Assembly: GCA_041946755.1 (NCBI GenBank)
Contig: JBHGBB010000177.1
Coordinates: 1-8,239, forward strand
DNA: 8,239 nucleotides
DNA from: JBHGBB01 sp041946755
GTDB taxonomy: Bacteria > UBP4 > UBA4092 > JAOAEQ01
Direction: 5' to 3'
In this document: in pieces, positions 1 through 6,287 of the stretch
How the letters are laid out: every line of letters begins with the position of its first letter
Numbering within the stretch: the first letter of the stretch is position 1
Notes under the pieces: generated by a model
The model's input: the letters and a program-made list of their open reading frames with translations, nothing else
The model's database searches: none
Told to the model about the DNA's origin: nothing
Translations under genes and position numbers: made by a program

Positions 1-17
1 TTGAAGGTATTGGCAAG

Positions 18-50
18 AAAAAGCAAGTTTGCTAATAGCAAACTTGCTTT
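18..50 (-). terminator. Intrinsic terminator of the sugar ABC transporter operon
   Basis: A perfect 14-bp stem (20-33 with 37-50) closes on a 3-nt loop. Read on the minus strand it is followed by TTTTT and then CTTG, so it has the form of a rho-independent terminator for the leftward operon that ends at 232. It is the last of three hairpins behind that operon and the only one with a T-run. Its distance from the stop codon, about 180 nt, is long for a simple terminator. The other two hairpins fill part of that trailer; 51-126 shows nothing I recognise. Confidence 0.7.
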
Positions 51-126
51 GATATTGATATTAAATGAGTTAATTAACTCTGAATTTGTATTTCGGATCA
101 GTTTGGCAGGCTGACAATCTGATTCA

Positions 127-179
127 AACCCGGAGTATGGTAGGTATTGCTCAAAGCAATACCTACCACTCCCCGGGTT
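127..179 (-). repeat. Second trailer hairpin, with an extended interrupted stem
   Basis: A perfect 14-bp stem (138-151 with 155-168) closes on a 3-nt loop. The pairing continues outward through GGAG/CTCC (132-135 with 169-172) and AACCC/GGGTT (127-131 with 175-179), interrupted by two 2-nt bulges. About 23 pairs can form. No T-run follows on either strand, so it is probably not a terminator by itself. Its tip, TTGCT-N3-AGCAA, is shared with the hairpins on both sides, although the lower stems differ. Confidence 0.6.
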
Positions 180-185
180 AAACCG

Positions 186-230
186 TGGAATTGGGTGAAG
201 GTTGCTTTAAGCAACCTTCACCCAATTCCA
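186..230 (-). repeat. First trailer hairpin, perfect 21-bp stem
   Basis: Positions 186-206 pair without mismatch with 210-230 around a 3-nt loop. The structure starts one base after the stop codon of the MalG-like permease gene (232-234). No T-run follows on the minus strand. A stem this long directly behind a stop codon could protect the mRNA 3' end from exonucleases, or could be a member of a dispersed palindromic repeat family. Both roles are inferences. The tip is the TTGCT-N3-AGCAA shared with the other two hairpins. Confidence 0.65.
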
Positions 231-231
231 G

Positions 232-1044
232 TTATAATTTCAATGCGCCGGAGGTTATCCCTTGGACATAATATTTGGTGCCGATAGCGAAAATAATAAT
301 CAGCGGAATACTGCCGATAATATATCCGGCAAACATCGGGCCGTAATTCAGGTTATATTCGTTAACGAATTGGGTAGCGCCAACGGTGAAGGTTTGGATA
401 GTATGATCGCTGATTGTGACTAACGGCCAGATATAATCGTTATAGATTCCGATTGCGTTCATAATCGCTACCGTAGCCATAATCGGTAATGATAAAGGAA
501 TAGCGATTTTTAGATATGCGATAAATTCAGAAGCGCCATCTAACCGGGCAGATTCGAATAGTTCTTCCGGTATAGTTGCCATAAATCCCCGGCAGAGTAA
601 TAGACCGAACACCTGCCCACCGGAAATGTAGGGGAGGATCAATACCCACCGGGTGTTTAATAACCCTAACGACTGGACTAATCCATATGCCGGAATCAGG
701 GTTAAAACTCCGGGAATCATCATTAATAAGAGAATGCAATAATAGATGGTTTCTTTCCCTATAAACCGATGCCGGGCGAAAACATAGCCGGATAATGAAG
801 ATAAAAATACTACCCCGATAACCGAAATTACCATAACGATCAGGCTGTTTCCGATATATCTTGCGATAGCTTTCCAAGCCTGCTGATAATATTCCCAATG
901 TATCGGATGCGGGAACGACCAGAAATGGGCATAAATCTGCCCGTTATTTTTCAGGGACATTACCAGCATCATGATAAACGGGATAATAGTCAATCCGAAT
1001 AAGATTAATAAAATAAGGTTTAAAATAAGTTGCGATATTTTCAT
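232..1044 (-). CDS. Carbohydrate ABC transporter permease, MalG type
   Basis: This 270-residue inner-membrane protein is one of the two permease subunits of a carbohydrate importer. Hydrophobic segments lie near residues 8-30, 66-88, 100-122, 132-152, 182-204 and 238-258, matching the six-helix MalG/binding-protein-dependent permease fold. The cytoplasmic coupling loop that contacts the ATPase is visible at about 159-186: IPEELFESARLDGAS followed by F and IPLSLP, a clear EAA motif. The C-terminus QGITSGALKL is typical of this subfamily, and the length is normal. It is the last gene of the operon, 55 nt downstream of the MalF-like gene, and a 16-bp direct repeat occupies that gap. I see no Shine-Dalgarno sequence ahead of the ATG. 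The substrate cannot be read from the sequence. Confidence 0.93.
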   Translation of the reverse strand: MKISQLILNLILLILFGLTIIPFIMMLVMSLKNNGQIYAHFWSFPHPIHWEYYQQAWKAIARYIGNSLIVMVISVIGVVFLSSLSGYVFARHRFIGKETIYYCILLLMMIPGVLTLIPAYGLVQSLGLLNTRWVLILPYISGGQVFGLLLCRGFMATIPEELFESARLDGASEFIAYLKIAIPLSLPIMATVAIMNAIGIYNDYIWPLVTISDHTIQTFTVGATQFVNEYNLNYGPMFAGYIIGSIPLIIIFAIGTKYYVQGITSGALKL

Positions 1045-1053
1045 ATAAAAGAA

Positions 1054-1092
1054 GATTATACCGATTTAATAATCTCGATTACACCGATTTAA
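1054..1092 (-). repeat. 16-bp direct repeat between the two permease genes
   Basis: Two copies, 1054-1069 and 1077-1092, are separated by 7 bp. On the minus strand they read TTAAATCGGTRTAATC and differ at one base. They fill most of the 55-nt gap ahead of the MalG-like gene, and the nearer copy ends about 9 nt before its ATG. They could be a duplicated translation-start region or a binding site. No function is demonstrated. Confidence 0.7.
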
Positions 1093-1099
1093 CCTCTCT

Positions 1100-1981
1100 T
1101 TATTTCGCTTCGAATTCGACACTGGATTTGAAGAATTTCATGTTTAGTATGGTAAACGTCAGCATTACCAGAAATAAAACGAACCCGATCGATGCTGCAT
1201 ACCCGAATTTATTGAATCGGAACGCCTGATAGAATAAATGTAATGCCGGAACATGAGTCGCTAATCCCGGGCCGCCTCCGGTAAGTACATAAATCGCATT
1301 GAAATCCTGCAGAGTACCGATAACCGTTAGAATCAATAACAGTTTAATCTGCCCGCTGATTAACGGTAAATCGATATGGATAAACCGGCGAAATACCGTA
1401 GTGCCATCAACTTTGGTGGCGTCGTATATCTCTTGTGGGATTGCCATCAACCCGGCTAGATAAATTAATAATGCCATGCCACCGACCCAAGGGAACCCGA
1501 TCCCGATAATCGCCCATAATGCGGTATCGAAATCACCGAGCCAGTTCCGGGAAAGCTGATCGAGATTAACCAGATGTAAGAAATTATTTACCAACCCGAT
1601 ATTCGGGTCGTAGATCGCACCCCAGAGCAGGATACCGACCATCCCGGGAACGACCATTGGCACTAAGAACGCGGTCCGGAACAGATGCTGGCTTCTTGTT
1701 GACCGCAGATGAACGATACATTCCGCGACAAATAACGGGACGACCAGCACTTTCAGAATATTCGCTATCAATAAGATGATTTGATTCCGTATACTCACCC
1801 GGAAGAATTCATCTTGGGCAAGTTGGATGAAATTCGCGATACCGATAAACCGGCTTTTAATCCCCGGTTCCCATTGCGTGAATGAATGATATAGCCCGGA
1901 GAGCGCGGGATAATAATTAAATATCGCTAATAATATTAAGGTTGGTAATAGGAAAAAATATGCCGATTTATTCTGGCGCAT
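1100..1981 (-). CDS. Carbohydrate ABC transporter permease, MalF/UgpA type
   Basis: This 293-residue inner-membrane protein is the other permease subunit of the importer. It opens with a short basic stretch and a hydrophobic segment at about 8-30, typically YFFLLPTLILLAIFNYYP. Further membrane segments lie near 68-90, 104-124, 152-176, 205-230 and 260-280. The ATPase-coupling EAA loop is at about 181-208, IPQEIYDATKVDGTT followed by F and IDLPLI. The stretch YVLTGGGPG at 231-239 is characteristic of MalF/UgpA permeases, and the length fits the short family members. The gene lies 60 nt downstream of the binding-protein gene. No Shine-Dalgarno sequence precedes the ATG, which follows an AT-rich stretch. 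The substrate is unknown, and the ATPase is not in this window. Confidence 0.93.
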   Translation of the reverse strand: MRQNKSAYFFLLPTLILLAIFNYYPALSGLYHSFTQWEPGIKSRFIGIANFIQLAQDEFFRVSIRNQIILLIANILKVLVVPLFVAECIVHLRSTRSQHLFRTAFLVPMVVPGMVGILLWGAIYDPNIGLVNNFLHLVNLDQLSRNWLGDFDTALWAIIGIGFPWVGGMALLIYLAGLMAIPQEIYDATKVDGTTVFRRFIHIDLPLISGQIKLLLILTVIGTLQDFNAIYVLTGGGPGLATHVPALHLFYQAFRFNKFGYAASIGFVLFLVMLTFTILNMKFFKSSVEFEAK

Positions 1982-2027
1982 AACCGATAATGATGTTGGT
2001 CTAGATATATCCTGATTATTGTTTTAC

Positions 2028-2043
2028 TTTGCTAATACAAACT
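2028..2043 (-). repeat. Degenerate copy of the operon-end hairpin tip at the binding-protein stop codon
   Basis: The 16 bases here match the 17 bases at 28-44, the tip of the terminator hairpin, with a single missing base and otherwise identity. The missing base breaks the upper stem and leaves only TTTG/CAAA able to pair. The element overlaps the TAG stop (2042-2044) of the binding-protein gene, at the boundary where ABC importer mRNAs are often processed. Chance similarity cannot be excluded. Confidence 0.4.
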
Positions 2044-3529
2044 ACTTAATCGAATCTTTCGTGCTGGGGTCTAAATCGATATTATATTTCTCTTTCCAGC
2101 GCAACCCCGCGGCAACCATCAACTGCTGATACCGGGCTAAAAAATCGGGGAGACTCATTTTCCCGGCAAGATACTGCTGCGCATAAACGGTCCATTGCCA
2201 AACACTTTCCTGGTCATCTTCCCACCCGCGGAATGCCATCTTCTCGAAACCCAACCCTTCAAACGCTGTAAATTGCGATTTTATTTCCGGTGGTAACTCT
2301 ACTCCTTGAATAAGGAGCGGGCCGTTTAATGGCAACCGATTTTTTATCGATTCTTCAACCAGCACTTTCCCGGCATGCGGTGTGGTTATAAATTGCAAAA
2401 AATCCAATGCCGCTTTATTCTGGGCAGCGGATTTTTTTACCAGACACCATACCGTTCCACCGCCGCCAACACCGCGAAACGGAGCTAAACAATATTTCCC
2501 TGAAGTTAACCGCGGTATCCGGAACGTCGTCCATTTAAACCGATCTTGCGGCGCTAAGTCGAGCATATCTTCTTTCAACTTATTAATCCGCCAAGAGCCA
2601 TCGATAAACATCGCCGATTTCTGCATCAGAAACAGCTGGTATGCACTATTAAAATTCGTGCCATTAAATCCCGGTTCCCAATATTGCGAGAATTCCCGGA
2701 TATAGGTATAGAGTTCAGCGAATTGGGGGGTATCGAACCGGAATTTACCTTCCAGCACCAACCGGAGTTTGCGTTCGGTACTAATCAGTACATTTCCATC
2801 GTTATATGGATTGGTTAAATCCAGGGTAAAATTCGCGTTCCGCTTGGCATCATAATTCCAATCTCCCGGCTGAGCCATACAAAGCGGTACATGATCCCGG
2901 CAATAGGCATCGGTAAAAAATCGGACTACCCATCCGACCGGACCAGACCAATAACTTTCAGCATTTCCGGGGATTGATATCGGGATATATCCGGCTGCTT
3001 GAACTCGTTTGCAGATATCGATTAATTCTTCCCAGGTTTTCGGCGGTTGCAGATTCAGTTTAGTGAAGATATCCTGATTATAGAAAAACGCTATCTCAAC
3101 GAAATCGATGGGAACCATGCAAATATCTTTCCCACCACTTTTATACCGCTCTAAAAACGGATAACTTAAACTCGATTGCCATGGCTGGTTGGTATATGGA
3201 TTTATCTGCGACATATACGGCGTTAAATCGACCCATTTACCGAGTTCATAATAACCGGCAGTATAGTTGGCATTATAGATATCCGGCGCGGTCTGTTCGC
3301 CGCCGGCAATCTGCGCGCGAACCCAAGTGGCAAACTCGACGGTGATGACACTGATTTTTACTTCGATACCCGGATGCTGTTCCATATACTCTTTTGCCAA
3401 TCGTTCCAACCCGGGTTTATATCCCATGTTTAAAGTAGCTAGGTGGATAATACGTTTTTGTGCGAAACAAGGAGTGTTGGATAAGAATAGAAATATCGAG
3501 ATAACTATACAAAATATACTACGCATCAT
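2042..3529 (-). CDS. Extracellular sugar-binding protein of an ABC importer (family 1)
   Basis: This 495-residue protein is the substrate-capturing component that delivers sugar to the two permeases encoded just downstream. Residues 1-23 form a signal peptide: MMR, then a hydrophobic core, ending CFA before QK. The residues before C21 (NTP) do not form a lipobox, so it is probably a soluble periplasmic protein, which implies an outer membrane. Family 1 hallmarks are the early HPGIEVK (52-58), the APDIYNAN stretch (81-88) and FYNQDIF with PPKTWEEL (149-169). A late FIDGSWRI segment is also typical. It is longer than the usual 400-450 residues and has a Cys pair, C210 and C217, that could form a disulfide. 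Two ATGs lie in tandem (3529 and 3526) and neither has a clear Shine-Dalgarno sequence. A candidate promoter lies about 60 nt upstream. It is the first gene of the operon; the sugar is unknown. Confidence 0.92.
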   Translation of the reverse strand: MMRSIFCIVISIFLFLSNTPCFAQKRIIHLATLNMGYKPGLERLAKEYMEQHPGIEVKISVITVEFATWVRAQIAGGEQTAPDIYNANYTAGYYELGKWVDLTPYMSQINPYTNQPWQSSLSYPFLERYKSGGKDICMVPIDFVEIAFFYNQDIFTKLNLQPPKTWEELIDICKRVQAAGYIPISIPGNAESYWSGPVGWVVRFFTDAYCRDHVPLCMAQPGDWNYDAKRNANFTLDLTNPYNDGNVLISTERKLRLVLEGKFRFDTPQFAELYTYIREFSQYWEPGFNGTNFNSAYQLFLMQKSAMFIDGSWRINKLKEDMLDLAPQDRFKWTTFRIPRLTSGKYCLAPFRGVGGGGTVWCLVKKSAAQNKAALDFLQFITTPHAGKVLVEESIKNRLPLNGPLLIQGVELPPEIKSQFTAFEGLGFEKMAFRGWEDDQESVWQWTVYAQQYLAGKMSLPDFLARYQQLMVAAGLRWKEKYNIDLDPSTKDSIK

Positions 3530-3557
3530 TTCCGTTCACCAATATAGCGGTAGCGCT

Positions 3558-3572
3558 GGTTGGATAACAACC
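3558..3572 (-). promoter_or_regulatory. Short inverted repeat in the ABC operon leader, possible operator
   Basis: GGTTG and CAACC (3558-3562, 3568-3572) flank five bases. The site lies just downstream of the inferred transcription start and upstream of the binding-protein ATG, where a sugar-responsive repressor could bind or a small RNA hairpin could form. It does not match a LacI/CcpA consensus that I know. Five pairs is weak evidence. Confidence 0.25.
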
Positions 3573-3590
3573 TTCTTTTAAACGACATAA

Positions 3591-3619
3591 ATAATATCAT
3601 AGGTTTAGTGAGTAAACAA
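3591..3619 (-). promoter_or_regulatory. Candidate sigma-70 promoter of the ABC transporter operon
   Basis: On the minus strand TTGTTT (3614-3619) and TATTAT (3591-3596) are separated by exactly 17 bp. The -10 box matches the consensus at five of six positions and the -35 box at three. Transcription would start near 3584, leaving a leader of about 55 nt before the binding-protein ATG. The site is in the only sizeable gap upstream of the operon. Confidence 0.5.
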
Positions 3620-3703
3620 GGTAAATTTATGCGACATATATTCCAAAAACCATTGATTTTATTAGAATTGAGGTTGGGGGTTCCACTAGAAGCAGGGCGA
3701 TAC

Positions 3704-3736
3704 AAAATCAAATTATCTATTAGATAACTTGATTTT
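3704..3736 (-). terminator. AT-rich hairpin downstream of folD, probable terminator
   Basis: Arms 3704-3718 and 3722-3736 pair over 15 positions around a 3-nt loop, 68 nt past the folD stop. The one non-canonical position (3712/3728) is A-C on the plus strand but a U-G wobble in the minus-strand RNA, so the structure is better as a leftward transcript. The T-run (TTTTG) belongs to the stem's lower arm, and the stem is AT-rich, so termination may be inefficient. Confidence 0.5.
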
Positions 3737-3804
3737 CTGAAATAAACGAGATGCGATTCTAAAAGAGAATAAATCTTATGTATACCTTTAAGCGCGTTAT
3801 CCTA

Positions 3805-4644
3805 TTATTTTGCTGCTTGGAGAGTGTTCTGAAGTAACATGGCGATAGTCATCGGACCGACTCCGCCGGGGACTGGAGTAATATATCCGGCAACTTGGGA
3901 TGCAGATTCGAATTCTACATCGCCAATCAGTTTATCATCCAGCCGATTCATACCTACATCAATCACTACCGCACCGGGTTTAACCGCATCACCATGAATA
4001 AATTCCGGTTTCCCGATAGCTACTACCAGAATATCCGCTTCTTTGGCAATAGCCGGTAAATCTTTAGTTCTCGAATGGCAGATGGTCACTGTTGCATGCT
4101 GGGCTAATAATAGTACTGCTACCGGTTTCCCAACCAGCATACTTCTCCCGATAACCACCGCTCGTTTCCCTTTCAAATCTACTCCGGTTCTCTGTAGAAG
4201 AACCATAATCCCTTCCGGAGTACAGGGAACGAAAGTCGGGGTTCCGATTAAGAGATTCCCGACACTGCTGGGATGCAATCCATCAACATCTTTTTTCGGA
4301 CTGATGCTTTCGATAACATTCCGTTCATTAATCTGGTCTGGTAACGGTAGCTGTACCAGAATCCCGTTGATTTTTTGGTCTTGGTTAAGCCGGTGAATAG
4401 TAGCAATAATTTCGGATTCGGTAACCGTTTCCGGGAATGCATGCTCTTCAGAATATATACCGGCTTCAGCGCAGGCTTTCTTTTTAGAATTAACATAGAT
4501 GCGGGATGCCGGATCGTTTCCGGCAATAACTACCGCCAAACCGGGAGGGGTTTTACCGGCAGTAACAAGTTGCGTGACCTGGTCTTTAACCTGCTGCCGA
4601 ATCTCTTTAGCAATCGTTTTACCATCAATAATTTGAACGGACAT
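3805..4644 (-). CDS. folD: Bifunctional methylenetetrahydrofolate dehydrogenase / methenyltetrahydrofolate cyclohydrolase
   Basis: FolD interconverts methylene-, methenyl- and 10-formyl-tetrahydrofolate in the cytoplasm, usually with NADP(H). The 279-residue product carries the catalytic set at its canonical places: Y50 and K54 in YVNSKKKACAE, Q98 in GILVQLPLP, and D121 in KDVDGLHP. The dinucleotide-binding signature GRSMLVGKP is at 166-174 and the C-terminal TPVPGGVGPMT at 256-266. I chose the ATG at 4644 because it gives MSVQIIDGK, the normal family N-terminus. An in-frame ATG at 4671 would add nine residues encoded by an imperfect tandem repeat. No Shine-Dalgarno sequence precedes either start. 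It follows nfnB by 113 nt and is probably the last gene of that group, which would couple NADPH supply to one-carbon metabolism. Confidence 0.96.
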   Translation of the reverse strand: MSVQIIDGKTIAKEIRQQVKDQVTQLVTAGKTPPGLAVVIAGNDPASRIYVNSKKKACAEAGIYSEEHAFPETVTESEIIATIHRLNQDQKINGILVQLPLPDQINERNVIESISPKKDVDGLHPSSVGNLLIGTPTFVPCTPEGIMVLLQRTGVDLKGKRAVVIGRSMLVGKPVAVLLLAQHATVTICHSRTKDLPAIAKEADILVVAIGKPEFIHGDAVKPGAVVIDVGMNRLDDKLIGDVEFESASQVAGYITPVPGGVGPMTIAMLLQNTLQAAK

Positions 4645-4653
4645 AATTATAAC

Positions 4654-4685
4654 TGAAGAACGAAAGAACAAAAGAACGGAAGAAC
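4654..4685 (-). repeat. Four-copy 8-bp imperfect tandem repeat upstream of folD
   Basis: Four consecutive 8-mers ending in AAGAAC (plus strand), at 4654-4661, 4662-4669, 4670-4677 and 4678-4685, read GTTCTTNN on the minus strand. The array ends 10 bases before the folD ATG, so the leader is pyrimidine-rich where a purine-rich Shine-Dalgarno sequence would normally lie. It may be a slippage-prone sequence that affects expression, or simply low-complexity spacer. Confidence 0.75.
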
Positions 4686-4688
4686 AAT

Positions 4689-4716
4689 AAAAAAACTGAC
4701 GCTAATTCCACTGTCA
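4689..4716 (-). terminator. Weak terminator-like element after nfnB
   Basis: On the minus strand TGAC (4713-4716) and GTCA (4697-4700) can pair across a 12-nt loop, followed after one base by seven Ts (4689-4695). A stem of only four pairs, or five with a wobble, is poor. Partial termination between nfnB and folD is possible but not convincing. Confidence 0.2.
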
Positions 4717-4757
4717 AAATTACATTGATTTTTACTTTCTCTGGTATCTCCAGTTCC

Positions 4758-6155
4758 TCAGCAGTTTTTTAAATATTCATCTATTGAACATGCGGCTACT
4801 TTTGCATTACCCATCGCGGCAATGACCGTTCCTTCACCGGTAGCGATATCGCCACCGGCATAAACCGATGGGATACTGGTCTGGAACGTTTGCGGATTGA
4901 CCACTATTCTACCATACTTATCGACATTTAATCCCGGCGTATATCGCTGTAATAACGGATTCGGCCCTTGCCCGATAGCGTTGATTAAAGTATCGATTTC
5001 CATTTCGAATACCGCACCTTTGATCGGAACCGGTCGCCGTCTACCGCTCGAATCCGGTTCACCCAACTGCATCTGCTGACATCGTAATCCGGCAACCCAA
5101 CCCTGGTTGTTACCCAGAATTGCTACTGGAGCGGTTAATATTTTAAATTGGATTCCTTCCTCTTCCGCATGATGGACTTCTTCAATACGCGCCGGCATCT
5201 CTTCAAACGACCGGCGATATACAATCGTCACTTCTTTCGCCCCCAACCGTAACGCGCTTCGCGCCGCATCCATCGCGGTATTTCCCGCGCCGATTACCGC
5301 TACTTGCTGCCCGGCTCGAATCGGAGTGCTATAATTCGGGAATTGATACGCCCGCATTAAATTTACCCGGGTTAAAAACTCGTTCGCAGAATATACCCCA
5401 TTATAATTTTCGCCCGGGATGTTTAAGAAATACGGTAATCCGGCACCGGTACCGATAAATACCGCATTAAATCCCCGGTCAACCAAATCTTCTATGGTTA
5501 AAGTAACGCCGATGATAGTGCTGGTATGAATATCGACTCCCAGTTTCTGGACATACTGCACTTCCCGGCTCAATATCGATTTCGGTAACCGGAATTCAGG
5601 GATACCATAAATCAATACGCCCCCGGGTTCATGCAACGCTTCAAACAACGAGACACCATATCCTAACCGGGCTAAATCCGCAGCCGCAGTTAATCCCGCC
5701 GGACCAGACCCGACTACCGCAACTTTTTTATTATTTCCATTTTGAGAAACAGTATCGGTAATAATATTGGGGAGATTCTGGATTTCCCAATCGGCAGCGA
5801 ACCGTTCGAGTTTGCCGATAGCTATCGGCTCATATTTCTTGCCTAACGTACACGGGCCTTCACATTGGGTTTCCTGCGGACAAACCCTGCCGCAAATAGC
5901 CGGCAGATTATTTTTCTCTTTCAGTTTTTTAATCGCTCCGAGATAATCCTGTTCCGCGATGCATTTAATAAACGCCGGGATATCGATTCCTACCGGACAT
6001 CCGGGAATGCAAGGTGCATGTTTGCATTGCAGACATCGTCTCGCTTCAGCAACTGCTTCCGCTTCGTTATATCCCTGACAAACTTCAAGGAAATTCGTTC
6101 GCCGAATCGATGCGGCCTGTTCCTGAATCGGTATTTTTTTAGGTTGGATTGCCAT
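4758..6155 (-). CDS. nfnB: NADPH-binding subunit of NADH-dependent ferredoxin:NADP oxidoreductase (NfnB; GltD-like flavoprotein)
   Basis: The 465-residue protein has the layout of NfnB (NfnL/SudA), which exchanges electrons between NADPH, ferredoxin and its partner NfnA. An N-terminal Fe-S domain holds two four-cysteine groups: C41, C44, C49 and C53, then C88, C92, C98 and C102. An FAD Rossmann motif GSGPAG lies at 149-154 after VAVV. A second Rossmann motif, GAGNTAMD at 289-296, with YRRS at 313-316, binds NADPH. The C-terminal GGDIATGEGTV at 434-444 completes the FAD site. The same fold occurs in the glutamate synthase small subunit GltD, and databases often use that name. Against GltD, there is no glutamate synthase large subunit nearby and an NfnA-like gene lies 132 nt upstream. 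Length is normal for NfnB. No Shine-Dalgarno sequence precedes the ATG. Confidence 0.88.
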   Translation of the reverse strand: MAIQPKKIPIQEQAASIRRTNFLEVCQGYNEAEAVAEARRCLQCKHAPCIPGCPVGIDIPAFIKCIAEQDYLGAIKKLKEKNNLPAICGRVCPQETQCEGPCTLGKKYEPIAIGKLERFAADWEIQNLPNIITDTVSQNGNNKKVAVVGSGPAGLTAAADLARLGYGVSLFEALHEPGGVLIYGIPEFRLPKSILSREVQYVQKLGVDIHTSTIIGVTLTIEDLVDRGFNAVFIGTGAGLPYFLNIPGENYNGVYSANEFLTRVNLMRAYQFPNYSTPIRAGQQVAVIGAGNTAMDAARSALRLGAKEVTIVYRRSFEEMPARIEEVHHAEEEGIQFKILTAPVAILGNNQGWVAGLRCQQMQLGEPDSSGRRRPVPIKGAVFEMEIDTLINAIGQGPNPLLQRYTPGLNVDKYGRIVVNPQTFQTSIPSVYAGGDIATGEGTVIAAMGNAKVAACSIDEYLKNC

Positions 6156-6199
6156 ATCGTAAATATAAAGTCGTATGTCGAAATGATAGATAAAAATAT

Positions 6200-6241
6200 A
6201 ACCGCAAGACCGTTATGAACCTTGTTACGCGCTTTGCGGTT
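6200..6241 (-). promoter_or_regulatory. Hairpin with trailing T-rich stretch in the nfnA-nfnB gap
   Basis: AACCGCAA and TTGCGGTT (6200-6207 with 6234-6241) form an 8-bp stem around a 26-nt loop. On the minus strand it is followed by ATATTTTTATC. It sits in the 132-nt gap between two genes whose products should be made in equal amounts, so it may be an attenuator, a partial terminator or a processing site. The large loop makes a classical terminator less likely. Confidence 0.35.
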
Positions 6242-6287
6242 TATTCATGATATCAAAAGCTAGTATGTTATATAACTATACACCCGG

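Noticed and set aside
18..230. CRISPR array or insertion-sequence ends
   Set aside because: The three palindromes differ in length and lower stem, the spacing is irregular, and there is no transposase or target-site duplication.
3526..3711. Minus-strand open frame of 61 codons overlapping the start of the binding-protein gene by a few bases
   Set aside because: It covers the candidate ABC promoter and leader, has no ribosome binding site and no recognisable domain, and its composition looks random. The close overlap with the next gene is probably chance.
4645..4651. TATAAT on the minus strand directly before the folD ATG, read as a -10 box
   Set aside because: It ends one base before the ATG, so transcription would start inside the gene and remove the conserved N-terminus.
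4758..6155. Annotation as glutamate synthase small subunit (gltD)
   Set aside because: The fold is shared, but an NfnA-like partner is adjacent and no large glutamate synthase subunit is present, so NfnB is the better reading.
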